From G963663615 sp963663615 (GTDB taxonomy: Bacteria; Bacteroidota; Ignavibacteria; Ignavibacteriales; Melioribacteraceae): 64,000 nucleotides of DNA. The notes under the pieces are model-generated. The model did no database searches. It was not told the origin of the DNA and saw only the letters and a program-made list of their open reading frames with translations. A program made the translations under genes and the position numbers. Below are positions 1 to 8,622 of the stretch, piece after piece; position 1 is the stretch's first letter, and every line of letters starts with the position of its first letter. The stretch lies in contig OY760517.1 of the NCBI GenBank assembly GCA_963663615.1, positions 1,736,001-1,800,000 on the forward strand, read 5' to 3'.

Positions 1-2667
1 CATTACTGAGATAACGGCACCATTCATTTCACAATATTTTTTTACCAAAGCTAATCCAAGTCCGTTACCTTCAAACTTACGTGTATAACCTTGCTCTTCC
101 TGTGTAAACTCTGAGAAAATATTAGGGAGGTACTCTTCGGAAATGCCAATTCCTGTATCTTTTACTTCAAGTAAAAGACAGTTAAGTTTGTTACGCGAAA
201 TTATAACTTCAACCGTTCCTTGCTCAGTATATTTTATAGCATTATCTACAAGATTCGCAACAATCTGACCTACTGTGTATTTGTCAATATTTATTCTTGT
301 GTCGATAGTCTGGATATTCAGTTCAATAACAAGCCCTTTCTGTTCGGCAAGTATTTTGTATTCATTAAATATTAGTTTAACAATATCGTTTAATAAATCA
401 GCTTCAACTTTTTTGTATTCATAAGTACCCGTTTGAATTTCAGACATATTTAGTATTAAGTCAATTGTACGAATTATTCTGTTTCCTGCACTATTCATGT
501 GGTAAAAACAATCTATAAGGTCGTCTGATATATCATCAGATATTTCTTCTTTAATTAAAGTTGCAAAACTTAGAATGGTATTGATTGGGGTACGAATTTC
601 ATGTGAAATTTGAGCCAGAAATTCCGATTTTAATTGCTCCGAACGTTCAGCTCTTTCTTTCGATTTTAGTAATGAGTTTTCAAAATCTTTTCTCAATAAT
701 GCGTTAATTATAATATTGCCAACAATTGAAAGTAGTTCTATTTCTTCATCTTTCCAGGTGTGCATACTCTTGATGGATTCAAGTCCAATTTGTCCAACAG
801 TTTTATCACCTATAACCAAAGGAACTATCAAAATAGATTTGATATTAAATCTATCTAGGATTTCCTTTTCGTCAGATGAAAATCTTAGTTCATTAGTAAT
901 ATCATTAATAATAACAGAAAAACCGTTAATGGTATTATTAAGAATAAAGGAGTTCTTATTTATGGATTTATTGCGAAAATGTTTTTTAATTGAGGGGAGT
1001 CCTTCTCTTATCCACTCATTAGTATTATCGATATATGTAAATTCATCATTAAAATGGTTAATAAAGCATCTGTCAACTTTAATAAATTCTCCAAGTAATT
1101 TAAGAGCATGGTTAATACCATTCTGAATTTGATTAAACGGAATAGAAATAAATTCAGTAGAAAGTTCAGTTATAATTTTTTTAAAGTTTAAGAAACGAAT
1201 CAACTCTTCTTCAGAAAGTTTTTTATTTGTAATATCTGAAATTATTGCAGAACTACCTGTAAATACATTGTTCTCGTTGTAGAAAGGCTGTGGCGAAATA
1301 CTAGTGATAAGAATATCCGAGTTACTCTTTACCCAATAGAGTATATATCTTTCAATTATTCCTTTTTTTCTTTTCGCAAGGTTCTTCTTGTAAACCTCAG
1401 CACTTTCAGAGGTAAGAAAATTAACAATTGGTGCATTGGTTAATACTTCCGATTTGTATCCAATCATTTCGCAGAATTTTGGATTAACATAAGTAAATAA
1501 TCCGTCAAAGTTAGCTATTGCTAAACCATCATTCATCCCTTCAACTAATAGACGATGTCTTTCTTCACTTTTCCTTAAAGCTTGCTGGGCAATTTTTTGT
1601 TGGGTGATGTCGCGAACAACTGCTAGAACTCTTGTTTTATTTAAGATAATTGCTTTTTTAAGTTTAACATCTAGCCAAAAAGAACTGCCATTATCTTTTA
1701 TTCCCTTCCACTCAAAATTAATTTCTCCAATTCTAGTAGCTTCCAGTATCTTTTCTCTCACTCCGTCAGATGTATATCCTGCTTTTGTATCACTAAATCG
1801 ACTAACTGTATCATCCAGCAGGTCATTTTTATTATATTTAGTTAACTTTATTGCTGTGTCATTTAAATCAAGAATTTCACCTGTTTTAATATCATGAACA
1901 AAAATAGCATCAGCAGTGCTGTTAAAAATTTGGCGATAGTTTTGCTCGCTCAATTTTAGTGCTTCCGAGCTTTCAACTATTTTGCGTGCTGCATTTCTGG
2001 TCTGAAGTAGAATAAAAACTGAGAGGAAAATAATGAATGCAAATATTACACCAAATGTAATATTTATTTTATTAGTTATTAAACTTATTTCATTTCTAAG
2101 GTCCTCTATATATACACCTGTTCCAATAATCCAATTCCATTTCTTAAATCCCCTAACGAAACTTAGTTTATCTCGAACTGTATTCTGATCGTCTTTCCAC
2201 TGCCATGAATAATTAACAAATCCTTTTCCTTTAGCTTTTACAATATTAACCATTTCAAAAAGAAGTCTTTTACCATTTTTGTCTTTATAGTTGGTTAAAT
2301 CTTTGCCAACCAAATCTTTGGTATATGGGTGCATTAATAGAACACATTCGTAGTCTTGAATCCAGAAGTAATCTTTGTTATCGGAGCCATATCTAAGCTT
2401 TTCAATTTCATTTTTTACTGTAATTTTTGCATCCTCTAAGTTAATTAAACCTGCTTCAAATTTTTTATTATAAGTATCTATTAGTGAAAAGACAGTCTTT
2501 GTCATTTCTTTAAGCATTAGTTTACGCTGGTTTAGCATACTTTCTTCCAATCCTGGAACAAAAATATAATACATCGTAACGAAACTAAGTATGAGAGTAA
2601 GAAGAATCGGCACGATAATGCTTATATAAAGCTTTCGGTTAAATTTTATTTTTGAAAAGAATTCCAT
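1..2667 (-). CDS. Cache-PAS-PAS-GAF sensor histidine kinase (3' end cut by window)
   Basis: Membrane sensor kinase read on the reverse strand; the first 889 codons are visible and the ATP-binding domain continues past the left edge. Order: N-terminal membrane segment (about 13-35), an sCache_2-like extracytoplasmic domain (about 40-190, with YFWIQD, MHPYT and WIIGTGVYIEDL typical of that family), a second membrane segment (about 200-220), two PAS domains, a GAF domain, HisKA (phospho-acceptor in QISHEIRTP), and HATPase_c with N-box NLVDNAIKYT, G1 VKDTGIGI and G2 GNGLGLALVKKY. The ATG at 2667 lies just before a hydrophobic signal-anchor, which supports this start. No response regulator is adjacent, so it is an orphan kinase in this window. 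The Cache fold suggests a small organic ligand; the ligand itself cannot be read. Confidence 0.9.
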   Translation of the reverse strand, partial: MEFFSKIKFNRKLYISIIVPILLTLILSFVTMYYIFVPGLEESMLNQRKLMLKEMTKTVFSLIDTYNKKFEAGLINLEDAKITVKNEIEKLRYGSDNKDYFWIQDYECVLLMHPYTKDLVGKDLTNYKDKNGKRLLFEMVNIVKAKGKGFVNYSWQWKDDQNTVRDKLSFVRGFKKWNWIIGTGVYIEDLRNEISLITNKINITFGVIFAFIIFLSVFILLQTRNAARKIVESSEALKLSEQNYRQIFNSTADAIFVHDIKTGEILDLNDTAIKLTKYNKNDLLDDTVSRFSDTKAGYTSDGVREKILEATRIGEINFEWKGIKDNGSSFWLDVKLKKAIILNKTRVLAVVRDITQQKIAQQALRKSEERHRLLVEGMNDGLAIANFDGLFTYVNPKFCEMIGYKSEVLTNAPIVNFLTSESAEVYKKNLAKRKKGIIERYILYWVKSNSDILITSISPQPFYNENNVFTGSSAIISDITNKKLSEEELIRFLNFKKIITELSTEFISIPFNQIQNGINHALKLLGEFIKVDRCFINHFNDEFTYIDNTNEWIREGLPSIKKHFRNKSINKNSFILNNTINGFSVIINDITNELRFSSDEKEILDRFNIKSILIVPLVIGDKTVGQIGLESIKSMHTWKDEEIELLSIVGNIIINALLRKDFENSLLKSKERAERSEQLKSEFLAQISHEIRTPINTILSFATLIKEEISDDISDDLIDCFYHMNSAGNRIIRTIDLILNMSEIQTGTYEYKKVEADLLNDIVKLIFNEYKILAEQKGLVIELNIQTIDTRINIDKYTVGQIVANLVDNAIKYTEQGTVEVIISRNKLNCLLLEVKDTGIGISEEYLPNIFSEFTQEEQGYTRKFEGNGLGLALVKKYCEMNGAVISVM

Positions 2668-2785
2668 CTTTAATCCAGCATAATGAAGCATCAAAACTCA
2701 GAAGGGAAATATTATCTTTTAATTATTGGAGTATAATAAATTTAATAAATAAAAGTATCATATGAAACATTGACTGTTATCATGA

Positions 2786-2802
2786 TTATTATCGCATAAT
2801 AA
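2786..2802. promoter_or_regulatory. Perfect 7-bp palindrome upstream of the Crp/Fnr gene
   Basis: TTATTAT-CGC-ATAATAA is a perfect inverted repeat in the gap between the divergent kinase (start 2667) and the Crp/Fnr-like gene (start 2899). Its size suits a dimeric regulator. It does not match the FNR or CRP consensus. Possible operator for the neighbouring regulator; AT-rich spacers make chance palindromes likely, so confidence is low. Confidence 0.3.
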
Positions 2803-2898
2803 GATATGAAGTTTAATATTAATATTTCCTAATTAATGAAATAAAATAATGGACTTTATTGTTATAATTTTAGCAAAAAATATTGGATAGTTTTAGTT

Positions 2899-3495
2899 AT
2901 GACTTTAACAGAAATGGATAAAGAAGTTATTTACAAAGTATTTCACAGATATTATAATCTGACGGATAGAACAATGGATTTGGTGTTCAAAATAGTATCT
3001 AAAAAGAAGTATAATAAAAATAGCTATATAATTCAAATTGGTGATATAGCAAATGAGTTATATATACTTTTAAAAGGTGCTGTTGTATCATATTATATCA
3101 ATTATGAGGGAAATACTTATAATAAGAACATATTTCTTGAGGGTAATTTTGTGGGTTCTACTGTCTCGTATTTAACACAAAGCCCTTCCAAATTTGTTCT
3201 GGAAGCAATTGAAGAAACGGAATTGTTTTGCTTTGATTATCAAAAATTCAGAGCACTAATAAATTCAGATACAGATATGAAGGATTTTTACATTTCATAT
3301 TTGGAAAATAATTGGATTATTGAGAAAGAAAAAAGAGAAGTATCAATTGTACTTGAAGATGCAGAAACAAGGTATCTCTCTCTAATAAATTCTTCACCGG
3401 GTATTGAAAATAGAATTCCCTTGCGTTACATAGCATCTAACCTCGGTATTACACCCACCCAATTAAGCAGGATTAGAAAAAAATTGAAAAAATAA
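2899..3495 (+). CDS. Crp/Fnr family transcriptional regulator
   Basis: A 198-residue protein with an N-terminal cyclic-nucleotide-binding-type beta roll (about 25-125, including LYILLKGAVVSYYINYEGNT and the turn EGNFVGSTVSYL) and a short C-terminal winged helix (about 150-198, IPLRYIASNLGITPTQLSRI), the HTH form common in Bacteroidota Crp-like proteins. The Arg/Ser set expected for cAMP binding is not evident, and there is no N-terminal Cys cluster as in FNR, so the effector is unknown. It is followed at close range by a YdcZ-like membrane protein and an acetyltransferase, which it may regulate. The ATG at 2899 is the first Met and gives the normal family length. Confidence 0.85.
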   Translation: MTLTEMDKEVIYKVFHRYYNLTDRTMDLVFKIVSKKKYNKNSYIIQIGDIANELYILLKGAVVSYYINYEGNTYNKNIFLEGNFVGSTVSYLTQSPSKFVLEAIEETELFCFDYQKFRALINSDTDMKDFYISYLENNWIIEKEKREVSIVLEDAETRYLSLINSSPGIENRIPLRYIASNLGITPTQLSRIRKKLKK

Positions 3496-3551
3496 TTATA
3501 GAATCAACATATGTAAAGGCAGATCAGTTTGTGAAAGAGCTTATTGGTGGT

Positions 3552-4001
3552 ATGAAAATTATATTATACTACATATTAGCATTTGCAGGAGGAGTATTTC
3601 TTGCAGTACAGGCAGGTTTTAATACGCAACTTGGTAGCTACCTTAAACATCCGGTATTGGTTGTAATTATTACATCACTCTTCAGTTCAATTTATGCAGC
3701 AATTTATTATATATCTTTTGGATCAAAGTTACCAGATTTGGTAATAATTAACAGAGTACCATGGTACTTATGGTTTTTGGGTGCCTTGTTTAGTGTTACC
3801 GGAATATCACTATACTTTTATACAATTCCAAAACTTGGTATATCAAGAATGATAACCCTGGGATTATTCGGTCAAATTCTGTTTTCAATAATCGCAGGAA
3901 AGTTAGGTTTAATGAGCCTACCTCAAGAACCAATAACACTACAAAAAATAATAGGTGTTATTACCATGATGATTGGAATTTCACTTATAAATATTAAATG
4001 A
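3552..4001 (+). CDS. YdcZ/DUF606-type DMT-superfamily membrane protein
   Basis: About 149 residues, almost entirely hydrophobic, with four or five predicted membrane helices and the family features FNTQLG near the N-terminus and FGQILFSIIAGKLGL near the C-terminus. This is the single-domain YdcZ branch of the drug/metabolite transporter superfamily; substrates are generally unknown. I place the start at the ATG at 3552, which has a GGTGG directly upstream and begins the first membrane helix cleanly. An in-frame GTG at 3531 would add seven residues and is the alternative. It lies between the Crp-like regulator and the acetyltransferase with short gaps, consistent with one transcription unit. 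Confidence 0.75.
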   Translation: MKIILYYILAFAGGVFLAVQAGFNTQLGSYLKHPVLVVIITSLFSSIYAAIYYISFGSKLPDLVIINRVPWYLWFLGALFSVTGISLYFYTIPKLGISRMITLGLFGQILFSIIAGKLGLMSLPQEPITLQKIIGVITMMIGISLINIK

Positions 4002-4011
4002 AAGGAAGAAA

Positions 4012-4734
4012 ATGGTTTACAATATAAATAACCTTACAAAGCTTTGGCAGCTTATAGGTAACAAGTTCAACACACTTTCTCTGAGGAAATATTATAGCTC
4101 TTGTTATGTGGAAAACTCAGGTTGGCCAAATAGAGTATGGAGCGACTCGGTAAATAATGATGAGTCGTTTAAAGAAATATCGGATATTATGATCAGTAAT
4201 AGCAATACTTCTGTGTTCTCTTTTTTTTCCAGTAAGGAAGAGCTGGAGATGAAAAACTTTATAATACAAAAATACTTTCATGAAAAATCGACTCAGTATG
4301 GAATGGAAAAGGTTTTGGATGAAGTATATGAAATTAATACTAAGATTGAATTAGTAAGAGTAACTAATATTAATGATGCTGAATTATGGTGTACAACTTT
4401 TTACCAATCGTTCAGGTATTTAATTAGTGAAGAGACAGTTGCAAAAAGCCTGGATGAAATAGAATATTTTATTATTAAAAAAGAGGGTATTGTTGCTGGT
4501 ACTGTAATGCTATTTATAACTGATAAAACTGTGGGAATACATAGTTTGGGTATAATACCCGATATGCGTGGTAAGGGAGTTGCAATGGATGCAATGAAGG
4601 TAGTGCTTAATAATGCAACTAAAATGGGATATAAACTCGCAGTTCTGCAAGCCTCTGAAATGGCAAAAAATATGTATTTGAAGCTTGGATTTGAAGAGAA
4701 ATATTTATTAAAGAATTACATAAACAGGAGATAA
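4012..4734 (+). CDS. GNAT family N-acetyltransferase
   Basis: A 240-residue protein whose C-terminal half (about 120-240) is a GNAT fold. Motif A reads SLGIIPDMRGKGVA, the acetyl-CoA pyrophosphate loop, followed by MYLKLGFEEKY, the usual motif B ending. The N-terminal ~110 residues are not recognisable as a separate domain and may be a degenerate GNAT half, as in tandem GNAT enzymes. An AGGAAG lies just upstream of the ATG at 4012, which follows the previous stop by 10 bases, so the two genes are probably co-transcribed. The acyl acceptor cannot be predicted. Confidence 0.8.
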   Translation: MVYNINNLTKLWQLIGNKFNTLSLRKYYSSCYVENSGWPNRVWSDSVNNDESFKEISDIMISNSNTSVFSFFSSKEELEMKNFIIQKYFHEKSTQYGMEKVLDEVYEINTKIELVRVTNINDAELWCTTFYQSFRYLISEETVAKSLDEIEYFIIKKEGIVAGTVMLFITDKTVGIHSLGIIPDMRGKGVAMDAMKVVLNNATKMGYKLAVLQASEMAKNMYLKLGFEEKYLLKNYINRR

Positions 4735-4760
4735 ATAATAAACATTATAGATAACCTTAA

Positions 4761-6018
4761 TTGGAGATATGCAACAAAAAAGTGGATAATAAATTACGCA
4801 TAGACTACAGAATTATCTAACATAACTTTCATTTCATTCGATGAAATATAATTTAATGCTGAATGTAATCTGGTCGTGTTGTAAAATGTTTCAATATAAT
4901 CAAAGATTTCCAGTTTTATCCTTTCCTTACTCTTCAAAGATTGTCTGTATAACCATTCGGTTTTCATAGTATGGAAAAATGATTCAACCGTTGCATTATC
5001 GTAGCAGTTACCTTTTCTGCTCATTGATTGTTTTATACCATAATAATTAAGCAATACTTTTACTTCATTACTGCTGAACTGTTTACCTCTGTCAGAATGA
5101 AAGATTTTTACTACCGGATTGAATTTTATTAAATGCCTTTAAAAATGCGGCTGTAATCAGCTCTGAACGGCATAACCTATCATCTCTCTTGTATATAAGT
5201 CCATTATAATTGATAAATACAGCCAATCTTCTGTTGTGCTAATGTATGCAATATCTGACGAGATAATCTCTCCGGGTCTTTGGGCTACTCTTCCTTTTAA
5301 CAGATTAGGGAAAATATGTTTATTCCCTTTTGAGTCAGTTGTTGATACCCTGAAACGCTTCTTTGGCTTTGCAATAAGGCTTTTGCCTTCATTATCCTTT
5401 GGATACGCTTGTGGATGCAATGTATTCCTTCTCTATCTAACACTTGTTTTATTCTGCGGTAACCATAAACTTTTCTGTTCTTAAAAAAAAGTTTTTCTAT
5501 CATTTTCTCCAATCGCTAATCCTTTGGGCTTTGAGATTTAAGTTGGCGTTTTAACCATTTATAGTAGCTTGAACGACTCACTTTCCCACCTCGGCGGGCA
5601 AGCATAGTACCTTACACTGCAAACCTATTGGGTATATTTTTCTATGTCGGTTTATAAACCTGCATCTCATAGAGTATCCCTGGAAAAGTAGCTCATCGCT
5701 CTTTTTAATCTCGTTCTCCAATTGAGCTTCACGCAGATCTTTCTTTAACTTTTTATTCTCTTCTTCCAAGGATAAGGATATTTGATTTTAGGGATATTGT
5801 TCAAGCAGGTAACTCTTCTTTCAGTTATGAATAGTATTGATATTTACGCCTATTTCTCTGGCTATCTGAGCCTGACTCTTTCCTCCTTAAATAGTAATTT
5901 TACTGTATGTTCCTTAAATTCTTTACTGAATTGTTTTCGTTTGGCTGATATAATAGTTTTTCCGTTTTATTCTAAATATACTATTTTTTTTATGTCCACT
6001 TTTTGGGGGTCACTTCAA
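4761..6018 (-). mobile_element. Decayed IS3-family insertion sequence
   Basis: About 1.26 kb with imperfect terminal inverted repeats. The left end (4761-4789, TTGGAGATATGCAACAAAAA then AGTGGATA) matches the reverse complement of 5991-6018 (TTGAAGTGACCCCCAAAAAG then TGGACATA); the CAAAAA-AGTGGA core is typical of IS3-family ends in this phylum. The transposase lies on the reverse strand and is broken in several frames. I could not find a convincing 3-4 bp target duplication, which fits an old insertion or mutated ends. The element separates the acetyltransferase from the large envelope operon. Confidence 0.85.
4794..5960 (-). pseudogene. IS3-family OrfA/OrfB transposase, multiply frameshifted
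   Basis: Remnants can be read in order on the reverse strand. First comes an OrfA helix-turn-helix start (AKRKQFSKEFKEHTVKLLF), interrupted soon after KEE and resuming in another frame as SQAQIAREIGVN. Next are the OrfA coiled coil (EEENKKLKKDLREAQLENEI) and the HTH_21 part of OrfB (RKVYGYRRIKQVLDREGI). The integrase core follows, with the first catalytic Asp in ISSDIAYISTTEDWLYL, then HSDRGKQFSS, and the C-terminal SMSRKGNCYDNATVESFF with YNTTRLHSALNY. At least four frame changes separate these blocks, including two between about 5055 and 5160. The DDE residues survive but no intact protein can be made. Confidence 0.88.
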
Positions 6019-6390
6019 TTCATAAAAACAATTAAAGATGGATGACAATAATTTAATATCGTCTATTACTTTAAGAAAAATATGGCTATTTATAAAGCTA
6101 CATAATTCATTATAAATAACTTCTCGCATAATTATCAGAACCAAAAGACTCCTTTAAGAAAATATTACATTATTGGCTCAATTACTTTATTTATTAATAA
6201 AACAAACCTGAAATAATTATAGGGTAATTATAAAAGGAATAATCAATAGTCGTATCATACTATATGGTTTATAGTCAAAAGAAACAATAGTGTATTATTG
6301 ATATATTAATATATTAATAATAGATTAATAATATTTGTAATATTAAATAAAAATATTATTTTGGTATGCGAATTAGGGGATAATTTGAAT
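6019..6390. other. Non-coding AT-rich spacer ahead of the envelope operon
   Basis: About 370 bases between the IS remnant and the first gene of the large operon. I see no open reading frame, tRNA or strong hairpin. The segment is dominated by A/T with short ATTAAT/TTAATA repeats near 6300-6355. The operon promoter must lie here, but no -35/-10, sigma-28 or sigma-54 match can be assigned with confidence. Confidence 0.5.
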
Positions 6391-6777
6391 ATGTTAAAAA
6401 TTGAGTACTGGGGAACTTTAATTCTCCTTTTAACAAGTATTGTTATTTTTGGACAAAATACAGAAACTAAAATATTTTTCAATTCAAACAGTCAAATATC
6501 TAAAATCTCAATTAAATGTATTGAAAAGATTGATTTAACATCTTTATATCTTGATGATCAGCAATATTGGACAAGAAATTCTGATAGCGTTCCAGATCAA
6601 ATAGGATATGCTTCATGGTATTACAATACAGAATCAAATCTGTTAATAATACAATTAAAATCAGTGGATTGTGATAAAGTAGAGATTCGATCTCCATTTA
6701 GAAACGATAAAAAAATTATAGAATGGATAGGTATAAATAATGTTGAAAACAAAATATCATTTCAAATTACGGATTAA
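6391..6777 (+). CDS. Small secreted protein of unknown function, first gene of envelope operon
   Basis: About 128 residues starting MLKIEYW, with a hydrophobic N-terminal segment (about 6-22) ending IVIFGQ that looks like a signal peptide with cleavage near G-Q. The mature part is rich in Asn, Asp and Ser and predicted to be beta-rich; I recognise no family. The ATG at 6391 is preferred over a TTG at 6361 because TTAGGGGA lies ten bases upstream and the signal peptide then begins immediately. Its stop is two bases before the ATG of the giant surface protein, so the two are translated from one mRNA. It may be a cofactor or chaperone of that protein; this is inference. Confidence 0.65.
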   Translation: MLKIEYWGTLILLLTSIVIFGQNTETKIFFNSNSQISKISIKCIEKIDLTSLYLDDQQYWTRNSDSVPDQIGYASWYYNTESNLLIIQLKSVDCDKVEIRSPFRNDKKIIEWIGINNVENKISFQITD

Positions 6778-6779
6778 AA

Positions 6780-8543
6780 ATGAATTTAGTAATGAAACTA
6801 TTTCTGTTTTGTCTTTTAATATGGACTCCTGTTTCTATTATGTCTCAACAAGCAACCAATGCAGCAGCTTTACTTTCTCCCAACAGTGTAAAGGCTGGCG
6901 ATAATAGTGAGGAGTTTAATTATCGAATAGTATTTTTTAACGGTCATGCGGATTCAGTTGCAATTGATTGTAGTGATTTGGGTGAAAATGTTTACGTAAC
7001 AGATGTAAGAGTGGATAATACTCAATATTACTTAATGCATAGTAGTTTAAGACCTGCAAGTGATATGCAATGTACCTGGAATTTTAATAATGTTGATAAT
7101 TCACTTGTATTGTTGGTTCAAGAAAGCGGCATTTCAACCAGAATAGAAGTTACGATAAAATTTGCTGTTCCAACTCAATCAGATGTAACTCTTCAATTCC
7201 CATCGAGTTATGACGATGCAAACTCAGCTCCTAATGGAATTATTTCAACAATGGATAATTGGGAGCTTGATATACTTCCAAATGATATAACAAATATATT
7301 TATAGAGAGTTTTGAAGGAGCAGACCTTACAAAGCTTGTTACAGATGAATTTACTTCGGGCTCAACTGAGCAGCTTTTTGCAGTGGGCAGGGATATGTAT
7401 GGTAATTTTAATGGTTATGTTAATTCAAGTTGGAGTGTTGAAGGTGCAATTGGATCTTTTAGTACCAATAATGGGATATCAGTTCTTTTTAATCCAATAA
7501 CAGTTGGTTCGGGTAAACTCTCAGTTTCCCATCAAACATTCTCATACACAACAGAAGATATATATGTTGTTGCAGGTGACCCGGTAAAGATAAAATTAGT
7601 TTCAGCAGAAGGTGGATCGGGTTCAGAAATTGGTAATATATCATTAACAGTAGATGAAACTATAAATATAACAGCAGCTCTTTTTGATGATAACGATAAT
7701 TACTGTTATGATTACGATGCAGAGTTTCATAGTACTAGTATTGATAATCCGGTGGATTTTACCGGAAAGACTCTCACATTTTATCCTCAAAAATTATCGG
7801 ATGGTTTCTTTATCTATGCTACTGCTGACCACTACAATAATGATCAGACGGGAATAATTACAATAACAGAAGGAAATATTAGAAATATTCTTATTTGCGA
7901 TGTATCTGCTGAACCGATAGATACTTTAAGAAATATTTCAGCTGATCAAATGATTGAATTAAGAGCATGTGGATTTGATGTAAGAGGTAATTTTGTTGAC
8001 TCAGTTGAAGCAGAATGGTCAATAAGTTCAAATTTTGGTAGTTTGCTGCCTACAAGCCAATCTATTAATTCCAGATCCAAAATATTTAATGCTATGAAAG
8101 ATACATTGGGTACTATAAGCATTGAGTATAATGAGTTTGATTCATTCATAAGTGGAAACGTAGTTCCCGGAATGGATGATCATATAAAAATTATGACGGG
8201 TGAGGGTAATACCGGGAAAGAGTTTAATTACAATCTGGTAATGACAACAGATGATACCCTAAAATTATGGAGTGCTGTTTTTGATAGTGATGATAACTAT
8301 AAACGCGATGCACAGGCGACTATTTGGAATACAAATGGTACACTGGATTTTCCTGAACACACTGGTTCAAGTTTTATTTTTATGCAACACACTGATGGAG
8401 TTTCAGGAAATATTATTGCTGACCTTTTGGGAGATGTTAAACAAAGTGGAAATATAAAATATAAGTATATATCATGGAGAATTACGACGGATAATAATAA
8501 CAGAAATATCCACAAACGATACAACATTAGATATAACAGATAA
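6780..8543 (+). CDS. Giant Ig-like repeat surface protein, N-terminal piece (frame ends early)
   Basis: 587 codons in this frame. A signal peptide (about 1-22, LFLFCLLIWTPVSIMSQ) precedes a unique N-terminal domain (about 25-160) and then bacterial Ig-like modules of about 130 residues. These contain recurrent motifs such as DDNDNYC/DSDDNYK, VVPGMDDHIKIMTGEGNTG and SGNI. The last ~28 codons after SGNI (from about 8457) are out of register: the true continuation lies one frame over, from 8458 to 17040. The shift coincides with an exact AAATATA tandem duplication at 8450-8463. As it stands this allele would make a truncated, secreted ~560-residue fragment without the C-terminal sorting domain. 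It should be read together with the next entry as one gene. Confidence 0.85.
   Translation: MNLVMKLFLFCLLIWTPVSIMSQQATNAAALLSPNSVKAGDNSEEFNYRIVFFNGHADSVAIDCSDLGENVYVTDVRVDNTQYYLMHSSLRPASDMQCTWNFNNVDNSLVLLVQESGISTRIEVTIKFAVPTQSDVTLQFPSSYDDANSAPNGIISTMDNWELDILPNDITNIFIESFEGADLTKLVTDEFTSGSTEQLFAVGRDMYGNFNGYVNSSWSVEGAIGSFSTNNGISVLFNPITVGSGKLSVSHQTFSYTTEDIYVVAGDPVKIKLVSAEGGSGSEIGNISLTVDETINITAALFDDNDNYCYDYDAEFHSTSIDNPVDFTGKTLTFYPQKLSDGFFIYATADHYNNDQTGIITITEGNIRNILICDVSAEPIDTLRNISADQMIELRACGFDVRGNFVDSVEAEWSISSNFGSLLPTSQSINSRSKIFNAMKDTLGTISIEYNEFDSFISGNVVPGMDDHIKIMTGEGNTGKEFNYNLVMTTDDTLKLWSAVFDSDDNYKRDAQATIWNTNGTLDFPEHTGSSFIFMQHTDGVSGNIIADLLGDVKQSGNIKYKYISWRITTDNNNRNIHKRYNIRYNR
8163..8303 (+). repeat. 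141-bp direct repeat, copy 1
   Basis: Encodes the VPGMDDHIKIMTGEGNTG to FDSDDNYK segment of an Ig-like module. It matches 9361-9501 over 141 bases with about nine substitutions and no gap, far closer than the other modules of the gene, so the duplication is recent or maintained by gene conversion. The offset between the copies is 1,198 bases. Minus the 7-bp duplication this is 1,191, a multiple of three. Confidence 0.9.
8450..8463 (+). repeat. AAATATA tandem duplication causing a +1 frameshift
   Basis: Two abutting copies of AAATATA follow AGTGG. Removing one copy gives AGT GGA AAT ATA AGT ATA, encoding SGNISI, which joins the two halves of the surface-protein gene and reproduces the SGNISVYSG consensus found at about 9640-9670. 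A 7-bp duplication is the form left by replication slippage. Sequencing or assembly error cannot be excluded from one sequence. Confidence 0.85.
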
Positions 8544-8622
8544 TTATTTAACAAACACAGATGAAACTCCAACATTTTATAGTCGTGCATTTGATAAGTA
8601 TAATAATGATACCCTGGTAAAT

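Noticed and set aside
8450..8470. Programmed ribosomal frameshift in the surface-protein gene
   Set aside because: No slippery heptamer suited to +1 shifting or downstream structure is evident, and the exact 7-bp duplication explains the shift more simply.
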